From positions 223,496 to 287,495 of the forward strand of contig JAGZIN010000001.1 of NCBI GenBank assembly GCA_018366195.1: a stretch of DNA of 64,000 nt, written 5' to 3'. A program made the position numbers and the translations under genes. The DNA comes from Butyricicoccus pullicaecorum (GTDB lineage: Bacteria; Bacillota; Clostridia; Oscillospirales; Butyricicoccaceae). Of the stretch, positions 27,786-36,556 are shown one piece after another (position 1 is the stretch's first letter; each line of letters opens with the position of its first letter). The notes below the pieces were generated by a model, which was given only the letters and a program-made list of their open reading frames with translations, ran no database searches and was not told where the DNA came from.

Positions 27786-28850
27786 ATGCCTATGAACATA
27801 GTCATCCAAGAGCAGCGCAAGCTACTTGGATTAACACAGGAACAGGTTGCTGATTATCTCGGTGTTTCTACTCCCGCTGTCAGCAAATGGGAGAAAGGTA
27901 TCACAAGCCCTGATATTGGCCTTCTTCCTCCATTAGCCAGACTTTTGAAAATTGATTTGAATACATTGTTTTGTTTTAGTGAGGATCTGTCTGAACAGGA
28001 AATTGGATTTTTCTGCAACGAGCTCGCCAAACAAGCAAGGAATGATATTCTTTCTGCATTTGATGCTGCTGAAGCAAAGATACACGAATACCCACACAAC
28101 GAACTGCTTCTTCTCAACATCACGATTATTTTGGATTCCATACTTTTGCAGACAGCCGATGATACTTTACCCATCGATAGCCTTGATACAAAGATTTCAG
28201 ACTGGTATTTACATCTGGCTGAGAGCAATGATGAAAAGATACGAAATAGTGCTAACTATATGAGAGTTAACCGCTATATTCGTAAGGGCAAAACAGATGC
28301 TGCACAAGAGGTTCTTGATACAATTCAAGATAAAACTGACCTGATTAGCACATTGCCGGATAAACTTATGCTTCAGGTATCTATTTATATGCAACAACAA
28401 AAAGCAGAATTGGCTGCATTAGAACTGGAAAAGGCATTATTCAAAGAAATTACCAGAGTTCAGATGCTCCTAACGAAATTGATAGATGCTGAATTAGCTT
28501 CCGGAAACACAGAATCTGCTTGTAAAATTGCCGAAAAATCAAGTTCCATGGTAGATGTATTTGATATGTGGGAATACAACCGATATATTGCTTCTTATCA
28601 GATTTTGGAACAAAAGCAAAATGCAGATGCAACGCTTCATTTACTGGAACAAATGCTTGAAGCGCTCACTACACATTGGTCATTAACTGATTCCGTTCTG
28701 TATCACAGGATGGCACCCGAAACCAAAGCTATACAATCCCATGAGTTGATACCAGTTCTTCTCAATGGATTAGAAACTGATCCACAATGTGCATACCTTC
28801 GAGAACATCCAAAATTTAGGGAGATTATAGACAAATACAAAAACAAATGA
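27786..28850 (+). CDS. XRE-family transcriptional regulator with TPR-like C-terminal part
   Basis: A classical Cro/C1 helix-turn-helix fills residues 1-62 (IQEQRKLLGLTQEQVADYLGVSTPAVSKWEKG). The remaining 290 residues are helical and repeat-like, as in ligand-sensing XRE regulators of the RRNPP kind or XRE-TPR proteins that control mobile elements. Total length 354. It has its own promoter and terminator and faces the relaxase gene tail to tail. A role in controlling the element is plausible but not shown by sequence. Confidence 0.85.
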   Translation: MPMNIVIQEQRKLLGLTQEQVADYLGVSTPAVSKWEKGITSPDIGLLPPLARLLKIDLNTLFCFSEDLSEQEIGFFCNELAKQARNDILSAFDAAEAKIHEYPHNELLLLNITIILDSILLQTADDTLPIDSLDTKISDWYLHLAESNDEKIRNSANYMRVNRYIRKGKTDAAQEVLDTIQDKTDLISTLPDKLMLQVSIYMQQQKAELAALELEKALFKEITRVQMLLTKLIDAELASGNTESACKIAEKSSSMVDVFDMWEYNRYIASYQILEQKQNADATLHLLEQMLEALTTHWSLTDSVLYHRMAPETKAIQSHELIPVLLNGLETDPQCAYLREHPKFREIIDKYKNK

Positions 28851-28855
28851 GGGAT

Positions 28856-28895
28856 ACGGCTGCTACTACCTTTCGGAAGTAACAGCCGTGTTTTC
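28856..28895. terminator. Terminator between the XRE gene and the relaxase gene
   Basis: ACGGCTG...TAC pairs with GTA...CAGCCGT across an imperfect 11-bp stem, followed by GTTTTC on the plus strand. It sits five bases after the XRE stop and just before the convergent relaxase stop. Confidence 0.7.
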
Positions 28896-28897
28896 AA

Positions 28898-30601
28898 TTA
28901 TCGCTCGTATTCTTTCTTCTTTTGCTTCTTTGGTTGTGGGGTTTCTTGTTTCGGCATTTTCAGCTGTTCGCTGATAGAACGCTTTTTCTTCTGAATTGGC
29001 TGTTCTTTCAATTCGGCATCAATCTGCCTGTTGGCTTCATCGAAAGTAGCAGAACTGTATTTATTCTTGTATTTTTCATACAATTTTCGTACTAAACCAA
29101 CTCTGCCATCAGGACGGAGTTTTTCACGTTCCTGCATAACTGCATCCATATTTTCGGGTGCGATACCATCTCGGATTTCAAGAAACTCTGTCTTATCAGC
29201 TTCTTTCTGTTCAGACAGGGCAGCACGCTGCTGTTCCAAGGTTTCCAGAGCGTTCTCCATCTTTTTTAGATTCTGCTTTCTGGCAGCAATGCCGTTATCC
29301 TGACAATTAAGCTGAGAAAGCAATCCAGCCTTTTGGAATTTCAATTCTTCAATATCTTCGGTCAGAGCTGCAATCTGTTCACCCAGCTTACTTGCACGAA
29401 TGAAATGAATCCCACAGTTTTTCTGTTCTGCAATCAGCTCTTTTTTCTCAGCGGTCTTGGCTTTGAATTCTGCCTTAACATTTTTGTATTCAGCCAGTAT
29501 ATCAGCCAAAAGGTTTTTCTGGGAAGTGACAGCTTCCTGCTGAGAAGTATTCACGATCAACTGATACTGAAGAAAAATCATGTTGTCACGCAGAGTTTCC
29601 AATGCAGAAGCGAGGGCAGGAATATTTTCTTTGACTGCTTTCATCAGCTTCTGCACCTGTTTTTTCAGTTCACGCAGGAGTTTGTTATCTGCCCTGATCT
29701 GGCGGTTCAGTTCGCAGCGGTCAGAAACAATTCCCATGGATTCCAGTTTTCTTGCGTGGTATCCTTCGTGTACGGTTGGCTGTTCAGTTAGTCCTCTGGC
29801 GGCATGACTGCGACAGTCTACACGGTCAGCAATACCATGGCGTTCCTGTTCTTCATTGACAATCATTTCCCAGCTCTTGCGCCATGCAAATATCTGTTCT
29901 TCGCTGTTCCAAAGTGCTGTAAGTGGGTTTTGTCTCCCATAGCGGGTGCTTTTAGGGGTCTTTGACGTCCTGATACATCCCTCAATTTTCTCAGCTTCAG
30001 ATGGGGTTAAATACTGCCTTTTCTCCCCGAACTGATACATATATTGTTTCTCCCACCCCTGTGTTTTGGCGGTCTTGAACTCATCAGCAGTAAAACCACG
30101 TTCTTCGCCGCCACGCTTGCAAAGGTATTCTTTCTGAGTCTTTGTCTGCCACTTGCCGTGTTCATCTAAGGGACGCATGGTGAAAAGAATATGGCTGTGA
30201 GGATTATGCCCCGGAGGGTACGGATCATGGATGTTCACATCCGCACACATTCCAAGGTCAATGCCTTGCTCACGAACAAAACGCTTCAGCATACTTTTCC
30301 AGTCATCCAAAGACAGTTCTGATGGCAAAGCAACCACAAGCTCTCTCGCCAGTCGGCTGTCCTTTGTCTTTTCTACGGACTCGACAGCTTCCCAGAGTAG
30401 CTGTCTGTCCTTCCATTCTTCTGGTGCATACTGCGGAAGAAAGACTTCGCTATACAGACACCCGTGCTTTCTGGTGTAGTCATGGGTAAGTCCGTCATAA
30501 TCATTGTAGAGTCGGGAACAGGATGCATAAGCGGCAGCTGCTATCACAGAACGGCCTGCGCCACGACTCACAACTTTTGCTTCTAAATGGAAATAGTTCA
30601 C
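28898..30601 (-). CDS. mobL: MobA/MobL family relaxase (MOBQ)
   Basis: The relaxase nicks oriT and leads the DNA strand during conjugal mobilization. The N-terminal 220 residues show the family start NYFHLEAKVVSRGAGRSVIAA with the ASCSRLYNDYDG segment, and the metal-binding His cluster HNPHSHILFTMRP. The rest is a long coiled coil (Lys/Glu/Gln rich). GTG at 30601 is chosen because GGAAGGAGG lies six bases upstream and the protein then begins MNYFHLEAK, as in relatives; 567 residues. The oriT candidate with an RSF1010-type nic sequence lies about 340 bases upstream. Confidence 0.9.
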   Translation of the reverse strand: MNYFHLEAKVVSRGAGRSVIAAAAYASCSRLYNDYDGLTHDYTRKHGCLYSEVFLPQYAPEEWKDRQLLWEAVESVEKTKDSRLARELVVALPSELSLDDWKSMLKRFVREQGIDLGMCADVNIHDPYPPGHNPHSHILFTMRPLDEHGKWQTKTQKEYLCKRGGEERGFTADEFKTAKTQGWEKQYMYQFGEKRQYLTPSEAEKIEGCIRTSKTPKSTRYGRQNPLTALWNSEEQIFAWRKSWEMIVNEEQERHGIADRVDCRSHAARGLTEQPTVHEGYHARKLESMGIVSDRCELNRQIRADNKLLRELKKQVQKLMKAVKENIPALASALETLRDNMIFLQYQLIVNTSQQEAVTSQKNLLADILAEYKNVKAEFKAKTAEKKELIAEQKNCGIHFIRASKLGEQIAALTEDIEELKFQKAGLLSQLNCQDNGIAARKQNLKKMENALETLEQQRAALSEQKEADKTEFLEIRDGIAPENMDAVMQEREKLRPDGRVGLVRKLYEKYKNKYSSATFDEANRQIDAELKEQPIQKKKRSISEQLKMPKQETPQPKKQKKKEYER

Positions 30602-30760
30602 TATTTTCCTCCTTCCTGTGCCGCAGCACAATTTTTGTTTCTTTTTTGAAAAAGAAAATAGGTGCGGTGAATGCTGCGCCTATCTCTGCGATAAAACTGC
30701 CGCACCCGAAGGGCGTACCTTGTGTAGTGGCAGATTTTCGCAGGCAGTTAGCGCAAGGTA

Positions 30761-30777
30761 GGGTACAATTTGTACCC
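30761..30777. promoter_or_regulatory. Operator-like palindrome upstream of the relaxase gene
   Basis: GGGTACAA-T-TTGTACCC is a perfect 8-bp dyad with a single central base, about 160 bases upstream of mobL. It could bind a dimeric repressor or the relaxase; no evidence beyond symmetry. Confidence 0.4.
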
Positions 30778-30906
30778 CTGATTACAAACGCAGTATCGTT
30801 TGTACTTGCGGAAACTGCGTGGACAATGACAGCAAGTGTGGCATTGTACATAAGGCTCCAACGGAGCCGCAAAGCCTCGCAGAGCGCACGACCCCGAAGG
30901 GGATAC

Positions 30907-30944
30907 CACCGCCCATTTTATGGGTGGTGAGTAAGTGCGCCCTT
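30907..30944. other. Origin of transfer (oriT), RSF1010/R1162-like
   Basis: A 10-bp inverted repeat, CACCGCCCAT and ATGGGTGGTG (one G-T wobble) with loop TTT, is followed after one base by GTAAGTGCGCCCTT. RSF1010/R1162 oriT has an inverted repeat followed by an almost identical GTAAGTGCG/CCCT nic segment, so nicking is predicted between 30939 and 30940. It lies between mobL and the DUF3847 gene, the usual place. The rest of 30602-30970 contains short GC-rich repeats but no gene. Confidence 0.78.
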
Positions 30945-30970
30945 CGGGATAGCAGCGAAGCTGCCAAGGC

Positions 30971-31189
30971 TTATGCCTTCAATCGTCTTTTCAGCTCCAT
31001 CTTCACATCATCAAGCTCCATAGTCTGAACTTCCGGGAACACGCTTTCCAATACGGCTCCCATCTGGATCAATCGTCTGGTTCTTGCCTTTCGCTCTTTC
31101 TGGCGGTTGCGTGCTTCAATCGCTTCCATTCTGTGCTGTGCCTGCAATAATTTCTTTTCATCTTCAGTCATAGGTCTGTTATTTGCCAT
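30971..31189 (-). CDS. DUF3847 family small protein
   Basis: A 72-residue, strongly basic helical protein (MTEDEKKLLQAQHRMEAIEARNRQKERKARTR) that matches what is annotated as DUF3847 next to MobA/MobL relaxases in clostridial elements. ATG at 31189 follows ACGAGGAGATTTT. It lies directly upstream of oriT and may be a relaxosome accessory DNA-binding protein; that role is inferred from position and charge only. Confidence 0.72.
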   Translation of the reverse strand: MANNRPMTEDEKKLLQAQHRMEAIEARNRQKERKARTRRLIQMGAVLESVFPEVQTMELDDVKMELKRRLKA

Positions 31190-31203
31190 AAAATCTCCTC
31201 GTA

Positions 31204-31311
31204 TTATAAAGTAGTAGTGTTTATAGTCCCTCTCCAAGGACTGTATGCTCGCTTCTGGGTGTCCTTTTCCAGATTGAAGCGAAGATTTGTGCTGCGGATA
31301 TTCTCGCTCAT
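31204..31311 (-). CDS. Short ParR-like partner of ParM, probably truncated
   Basis: Three bases after the parM stop, ATG at 31311 with AAGGAG six bases upstream opens a 35-residue frame starting MSENIRSTNLRFNLEKD, which resembles the N terminus of small DNA-binding proteins found beside ParM in such elements. The normal partner is longer; here the frame soon diverges and stops, while another frame (ASIQSLERDYKHYYF) continues the expected helical type of sequence up to the DUF3847 gene. A frameshift has probably truncated it. Too short for routine gene finders. Confidence 0.5.
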   Translation of the reverse strand: MSENIRSTNLRFNLEKDTQKRAYSPWRGTINTTTL

Positions 31312-31314
31312 GGC

Positions 31315-32232
31315 TTACTCCTTCCTGCGAAGGCTCATAGAGGCGAGATATTCATAACCTTTGGCTGTCGCACAAATATCATCCAGAATAGTCACTCGGC
31401 TTTCATCGTACTGTCCAAAATGCTTGACCAGACAGCCGCCACCACCAACGATATACAGTCGCATCAGATCCGGATTGTATTCATAGCGGCGAAGCGTAGC
31501 AAAAATATCAGCCACATATCGCTTAGCCACGGAGGTAATACAGTCCAGATAGGGCTTGCTGATATCAGCAGTTCCGAAACGAAGTACCTGCTCAACAGTA
31601 GATTCTTCGATTTTCACGCCGAAGCTGTCCAGTACCGCATTCTTAGCGGCAATCATGCACTGGTTGGCACCGAACTTTTCTGTCCAACAGCGGCTCTCTA
31701 CCGCCTTTTTATTGTTGATATACAGAATGTTCATGGTGCCGTTTCCAATGTCTGCCAAAAGATTCGTTCCCTTGAAATTTCCCAGTTGATTGATGATGGC
31801 AGGGTATCCCTGCGGGAAAAGACTGCATCCGACAAATCGAATGTAATAATCGTTGCCATTAAAACGGAAGTTCACTTCCTTGTTGCGGAGCAGATAGCTT
31901 CGGAAATCTTCACGCTGTTTGCGAATCCAGGTCAGTGGCAGACCGGCAGCCAGATGAACATCTGCTTCACGGATGCCGTATACATTCAGTTCTCTGGCAA
32001 CCGCCATGAGCGTCAGAAGGTAATAGTCCTCATCCACAGCCTTGTCTGCGATAAATTCCTTGTGACCTTCTCCGATGCGGTAATAGATGCCGCCATATTC
32101 CAGAATGTTGCCGGAGAAGATCGGCTCGGTTTCATAGGCGGTCACTCCGGTAGGGGTAACTGTGTTTGCGGTCTTGATGTTGCCGTAGCCGTGATCCACA
32201 GCAATGATTTTGATGTTGTTCAGTTCTCTCAT
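31315..32232 (-). CDS. parM: ParM/StbA-like actin-family segregation protein
   Basis: The 305-residue product has actin-like ATPase motifs: IAVDHGYGNIKTA near the N terminus (phosphate 1), LLADIGNGTMNILYI (phosphate 2) and LYIVGGGGCLVKHFG (adenosine). ParM proteins polymerise to segregate plasmid copies; on integrative elements they probably keep the excised circle. ATG at 32232 follows AAGGAGGTACAGACCAA and replaces a longer frame starting at 32307. It heads an operon with the small ParR-like frame and DUF3847. Confidence 0.87.
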   Translation of the reverse strand: MRELNNIKIIAVDHGYGNIKTANTVTPTGVTAYETEPIFSGNILEYGGIYYRIGEGHKEFIADKAVDEDYYLLTLMAVARELNVYGIREADVHLAAGLPLTWIRKQREDFRSYLLRNKEVNFRFNGNDYYIRFVGCSLFPQGYPAIINQLGNFKGTNLLADIGNGTMNILYINNKKAVESRCWTEKFGANQCMIAAKNAVLDSFGVKIEESTVEQVLRFGTADISKPYLDCITSVAKRYVADIFATLRRYEYNPDLMRLYIVGGGGCLVKHFGQYDESRVTILDDICATAKGYEYLASMSLRRKE

Positions 32233-32371
32233 TTGGTCTGTACCTCCTTGTGCTTGTTCGTGTTCATAAAAAATGCCCCTTTCAGTAGATTTGCGTTGAA
32301 GTAGCACCGGATTTTCTGATTTGGTGCTGTTTTCATTGCAATTTCATTCTATTGAAAGAGGGCGCAAAACA

Positions 32372-32399
32372 CATTGAGCGTGGATTGAGCGGAAATTGA
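32372..32399 (+). repeat. Inverted repeat, left copy, at the defence cassette
   Basis: CATTGAGCGTGGATTGAGCG followed by one base and AAATTGA. The same 28 bases occur in opposite orientation at 36265-36292 with one mismatch. The unit itself contains three TTGAG repeats. It lies about 140 bases upstream of parM. Confidence 0.85.
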
Positions 32400-32456
32400 G
32401 CAAAATTTATCTGTGGAATAAAAAATAGCTCTGCTATTACACAGAGCTACAATTGT

Positions 32457-32792
32457 TTATTTAATGACAATTCGTTCATTTATTTTACAAGGTGAATTAA
32501 GACACATTATCACAGTTAATGGATCAACATTATATTCTGTCGCAATAATGTGTGCATCTACCATTACTGATATTGTCCATGCAGAATCAATTTCACCTTT
32601 CGGAATTTTTATTCGTCGCTTTTGGTCATATTCTTCAAAAGCTTTCTTAATGTTTGTTCGCTGGTTGGCTTTTAATGAATTAAACTGCTTTAATGCAACC
32701 ATGGGCATAATCCTGCTTTTAGCAAACATATTCGATACAGTTACCCATTTCACGAAATCTTTCTGAGATTTGAATACTATTTTATTTTTCAT
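32457..32792 (-). CDS. Hypothetical protein, third gene of the AbiH/STAND operon
   Basis: A 111-residue basic protein (many Lys, predicted helical), starting MKNKIVFKSQKDFVKWVTVSN. I recognise no family. It overlaps the end of the AbiH-like gene by 11 bases, so it is translationally coupled and belongs to the same operon. AT-rich like its neighbours. The gap from 32233 to 32456 holds the inverted repeat copy and otherwise nothing clear. Confidence 0.65.
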   Translation of the reverse strand: MKNKIVFKSQKDFVKWVTVSNMFAKSRIMPMVALKQFNSLKANQRTNIKKAFEEYDQKRRIKIPKGEIDSAWTISVMVDAHIIATEYNVDPLTVIMCLNSPCKINERIVIK

Positions 32793-33915
32793 AACAATCC
32801 TCCCAAAAAGTTTTTACAGATAAAAATCGAATTTTCCCTTGAGCATTAAGTGTCGGAAGTAATTCTTTAATCATGTCACAATCACTTTCGTTAAAGTAAT
32901 AGTAGACACATTCGTCAATATTAGATGCATTTATTGATTCAAATATATGAAAATCATTCCACGGAGATAATCCTAATATTTCTAATGTCCCCGTAATATT
33001 TTTGAAAGTATCAAAATGATAATTATCAGAAAAAGTTAATGAAGGATTAGCGGCTTTAAGCTGAATGGCATATCCCATATTTGCAGTCAACTTATTCGAT
33101 TTAAGCGTCCAACTATCAACATCCTGTTTGATTTTGGGGTCATTATTATAGGCTATTGCCATTTTTTCAACAGCACTATTTGCTTGAGGAATTTGTTTGA
33201 TCTGTAATTCTTTGTATGCGCCACAATGTGTTGTCAAAGCGTTTGAATACAAATAGAAATAATTCTCATCAATTTCTATTTCTTTTATTGGTGCATCGGG
33301 AAGTTGGTTTCTGAATGAATCGAGAAGATACACATCACTTTTCTTATCAAATTGCCCATGAATATGGTATGCCGGTTTATGTGTTGCTAATTCGAGATTT
33401 GCATCATAGTTTGTAGTAAATATGTTGTCGAACGCCTCTAAATAGGTGATGAATTTTTCCGGATATTCTTGATACAAGGTATTAAGTTTACCATCATTAT
33501 ATATTGCATATAGATAAGCAACTCTCAGAGCTTCCCTGACATAGTATTGCTCGGGATTTTGAGTATTGGTCTTGTGGCATACTAAATCATGAATTAAATA
33601 ATAGTCTTCAAATCCTATATCAGTTATTCGTAATGTATCAATTTTATCTGCATATTGTTTTTTGAAAGACTTCAAAGATTCATCTTCTGCAGTACAATTT
33701 GTAAAATTATCGTATTTGTCCTCCAAAATATCTCTTGCTTCTAAAAATAATTGCCCTATATAATTTTTTAACAGGTACGGGAAATTCACAATGATATGTG
33801 ATGGAAAATCATCTCTATCACAATTTTTTAGAATTCTCAATACTATTTGTTGCGTAGTATAATCAGTTTTATTAAATTGAATGTTTATACCATTTCCAAC
33901 GAGTAAATTGTTCAT
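32782..33915 (-). CDS. AbiH/SIR2-like protein (putative abortive infection)
   Basis: The 377-residue protein begins NNLLVGNGINIQF and has FTTNYD (about residue 165) and HIHGQ (about 183). This Gly-Asn-Gly / TNYD / HxHG pattern is shared by AbiH and SIR2-like proteins of phage defence, which bind NAD-type nucleotides or act as abortive effectors. It sits four bases after the STAND gene and overlaps the next gene, so the three form one operon. The exact subfamily is uncertain. Confidence 0.72.
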   Translation of the reverse strand: MNNLLVGNGINIQFNKTDYTTQQIVLRILKNCDRDDFPSHIIVNFPYLLKNYIGQLFLEARDILEDKYDNFTNCTAEDESLKSFKKQYADKIDTLRITDIGFEDYYLIHDLVCHKTNTQNPEQYYVREALRVAYLYAIYNDGKLNTLYQEYPEKFITYLEAFDNIFTTNYDANLELATHKPAYHIHGQFDKKSDVYLLDSFRNQLPDAPIKEIEIDENYFYLYSNALTTHCGAYKELQIKQIPQANSAVEKMAIAYNNDPKIKQDVDSWTLKSNKLTANMGYAIQLKAANPSLTFSDNYHFDTFKNITGTLEILGLSPWNDFHIFESINASNIDECVYYYFNESDCDMIKELLPTLNAQGKIRFLSVKTFWEDCYEK

Positions 33916-33919
33916 ATAG

Positions 33920-36241
33920 TTATATATCCCCTTCTTTGGTCAATAATTTTTCGCCTAAGTATAATCCGGCTTGCGCATACGTTCCAAGCAGTTCCTGTTT
34001 CTTTGCTTCAATCATATCAGGTTCAAACTCAAATACTGTTTCATAGATTTCCATAGCTTTCTGGAAATATGAAGTTGCCTGCGAAATTTCTCCCATAGTC
34101 AGGCTGATATTTCCCATCGCTTCTTGAACACTTGCATAATCCAGACCAGTATCAGAATTATATTCTCGAATTACACGGCAGAGCTTTCGCAGAGCAGACA
34201 AACCAACATCAGGCTGTCCCATATCCGTAAGCAATACAGCATAGTTTGTAATCTGCACAATGCTATCATGGTAATAGGCCAGACCATACTCATCTATGAT
34301 TCTGATTGCCTGTTCCATATTTTCTTTAGCAAGTTCCAGCTTGCCATTCATTTTATACATACCGCCAAGATTTGCATACAGATTGGACAGGAGCAACGCA
34401 TTCTCCGAAGTCATTTTCGGAATCATTGCAATGGCATCTTTCTGCATCTTGATTGCTTTATCTGGTTTCTTCTCATAAGCTGCCTGATAACTGAGCAGCA
34501 ATGCCCGGTCAGCAATAGAGCCTACAGCCTTGTCCTTGAGCAAGTCAGACAGTTTATTTATAACCAATTCCATCCCCTGATAATAGCGGTAATTCTCCAT
34601 ATAAGGGAACACATCTTCCAAGAAACGAAGATATACCGGCATATCATCATTTTCAATCTGATTTATCACAAATTCAATGGTCTGGAACAACTGTTTATAA
34701 TAAGAAACTTCTTCTCCATGACGCAGACAAATCTGCTGTAAGCTTTCCAATAAGGTGTGACAAGTCTGCACAGAAGGTTTTGTTTCTTCCATTGTCACTT
34801 CCTGCATCATTGGATGAAGGGCAATCATACGACCTTCCATTGCCTTGATGAAGCCTTTTTCAATCAGATCATTGACAGTATTCATATCACGCAGCTTTAA
34901 CCAGTTCGCAAACAATCTGTTTTGAACACCGGAAAACGAAGCCAACGCAAGGTTTCTCATAATATCTGTTTCTGCTTCTGAAAGCTGATACAGAGAGAAC
35001 AACGTGTGAATGTGGTCATAATAGGTCGCCTTGCGACTTTTGCCGTCTTTGGAGATACCGATAGTATCGGTGGCATCCAGGGCGACTTTTTCTTCTTTTA
35101 GCTTCTTTAACAGGAGCAACGGCTCCATAATTCCACTTTCCAACAAACGGGCTGACATTTCTACAGCAAGAGTATGACTGTGTACTGTTTGGATGATTTG
35201 CTCCAAAATCGTGCGATTCTTTTCAGCATCGGAATAGAAGCAGCCCATCAGTTTAATCAAAGCATCTGTATCCCCAATTTCTTCCAGATTCATGAAAGTA
35301 TAGTTGTTAAAGCTGCTTCGGGTAGTAAACAGAATACGGCAGCGATATTTCATCACAACCGACAGCAAACCATCCTGCGATGCTGTAGTATTAAAATTAT
35401 CAATGATAAATAAGGTGTCCTCTTTCAATGTACGCAGAAAACGGTTATGTTTGCGGAACCGTTCTTCATTGTCGTCATCCGGCAGATCATCTGCAAAATC
35501 CATATCTGAAATATCTTGTTTTAAATTGCCAGTGTAGGAAAGGTACAAAATATTTGTGTATTCTTTGCTATGAATTTTAGCATAAGCCTTTGCCAATTCA
35601 CTTTTACCAATGCCGGCGATACCTTGCAGAAATACCTTTCCATGACTACATAACAACTGATGTAAAGTTACAAGTTCATTGTCTCGTCCACAGAAATGAC
35701 GGCATGGCTTTGGGGTACCGCCATCGTAGATAAAATCTTTCACGGCCGGAGAAAGATTTCCAGCAGATAACAGATTCTTAGTATTTACATCTCGCTTTAC
35801 AAAAGTACGTTCCATGCCAAAGCATAAAGCAGAAGTTAGAAATACTGCTTCATCCATTTCTGTTTCACAAGGATAATTCTCGAGAAGCCGAGCCTTGGTT
35901 TTATCTGATATGGTTGTATCCTGCACCAGAATGTTATAAATCTCTTGCACCGCCATAGTACTGTCATACATCAACGGAAGCACATTTCTGTGCATATCAG
36001 CAGCGAGTCGGTTTCGATTGTGGTTATCCATATAATACCTGGTGATACGAGGACTGATTTTTGCTTGTCCATTGAACCAACGGCATACCAGACCATTATC
36101 AAAATCAAAATCCAGAGATTCGTCTGAACTTAAAAAGCTGACAAACAACTGGTACATCATGTCAATCTGATTCATACTGTGGGCATCACTGATATAGTTA
36201 CGAATGGTGGTGATGACTGAACTGAAATCTAAATATTCCAT
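33920..36241 (-). CDS. STAND (NB-ARC-like) NTPase with TPR sensor
   Basis: A 773-residue three-part protein. Residues about 1-170 are a helical N-terminal domain I do not recognise. Residues about 180-450 are a STAND NTPase: Walker A GIAGIGKSELA (about 206-216), Walker B TLFIIDNFN and the sensor ILFTTRSS. Residues about 540-760 carry TPR repeats (YANLGGMYKMNGKLELAKENMEQAIRI). ATG at 36241 follows GAAGGAGGGCTGTCT. STAND proteins sense phage components or other signals and switch on an effector; here the downstream AbiH-like protein is the likely effector. AT-rich cargo. Confidence 0.82.
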   Translation of the reverse strand: MEYLDFSSVITTIRNYISDAHSMNQIDMMYQLFVSFLSSDESLDFDFDNGLVCRWFNGQAKISPRITRYYMDNHNRNRLAADMHRNVLPLMYDSTMAVQEIYNILVQDTTISDKTKARLLENYPCETEMDEAVFLTSALCFGMERTFVKRDVNTKNLLSAGNLSPAVKDFIYDGGTPKPCRHFCGRDNELVTLHQLLCSHGKVFLQGIAGIGKSELAKAYAKIHSKEYTNILYLSYTGNLKQDISDMDFADDLPDDDNEERFRKHNRFLRTLKEDTLFIIDNFNTTASQDGLLSVVMKYRCRILFTTRSSFNNYTFMNLEEIGDTDALIKLMGCFYSDAEKNRTILEQIIQTVHSHTLAVEMSARLLESGIMEPLLLLKKLKEEKVALDATDTIGISKDGKSRKATYYDHIHTLFSLYQLSEAETDIMRNLALASFSGVQNRLFANWLKLRDMNTVNDLIEKGFIKAMEGRMIALHPMMQEVTMEETKPSVQTCHTLLESLQQICLRHGEEVSYYKQLFQTIEFVINQIENDDMPVYLRFLEDVFPYMENYRYYQGMELVINKLSDLLKDKAVGSIADRALLLSYQAAYEKKPDKAIKMQKDAIAMIPKMTSENALLLSNLYANLGGMYKMNGKLELAKENMEQAIRIIDEYGLAYYHDSIVQITNYAVLLTDMGQPDVGLSALRKLCRVIREYNSDTGLDYASVQEAMGNISLTMGEISQATSYFQKAMEIYETVFEFEPDMIEAKKQELLGTYAQAGLYLGEKLLTKEGDI

Positions 36242-36264
36242 AGACAGCCCTCCTTCAAAAATAG

Positions 36265-36292
36265 TCAATTTACGCTCAATCCACGCTCAATG
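36265..36292 (-). repeat. Inverted repeat, right copy, at the defence cassette
   Basis: This is the reverse-complement partner of 32372-32399 (27 of 28 bases). It ends 23 bases before the STAND start codon, so besides marking a boundary it could act as an operator. Confidence 0.85.
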
Positions 36293-36412
36293 AAGCTTTA
36301 GACTGTTTGTTCTAAAATGAGTGTAGATTGATGGAAGCGTTCTGCTAAATATTATAGCACGGCTTTCAAGTCTACGAAAGAGCATAGGTAAGTGATTTGA
36401 AAGGAGGGGCTC

Positions 36413-36556
36413 ATGGAACAGAATATAGCATTTGAACGATGTGTGGATTTTCTGGCTCGTATGATTGAGAAATACGGGCAAGAGCTCCTCGATGAGATCA
36501 ATGCAGATGAAGATGGTGGGGCAAGAACTAAAACAGAAGATACAAAGTCAGCGTAA
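36413..36556 (+). CDS. Small hypothetical protein (47 residues)
   Basis: ATG at 36413 is preceded by GAAAGGAGGGGCTC, a very good ribosome binding site, and opens a 47-residue frame (MEQNIAFERCVDFLARMIEKYGQ..., acidic end). Similar small acidic helical proteins occur on clostridial mobile elements ahead of recombinase genes, but I cannot name a family. It is divergent from the STAND operon and precedes the YhcG-type gene by 144 bases. Confidence 0.5.
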   Translation: MEQNIAFERCVDFLARMIEKYGQELLDEINADEDGGARTKTEDTKSA

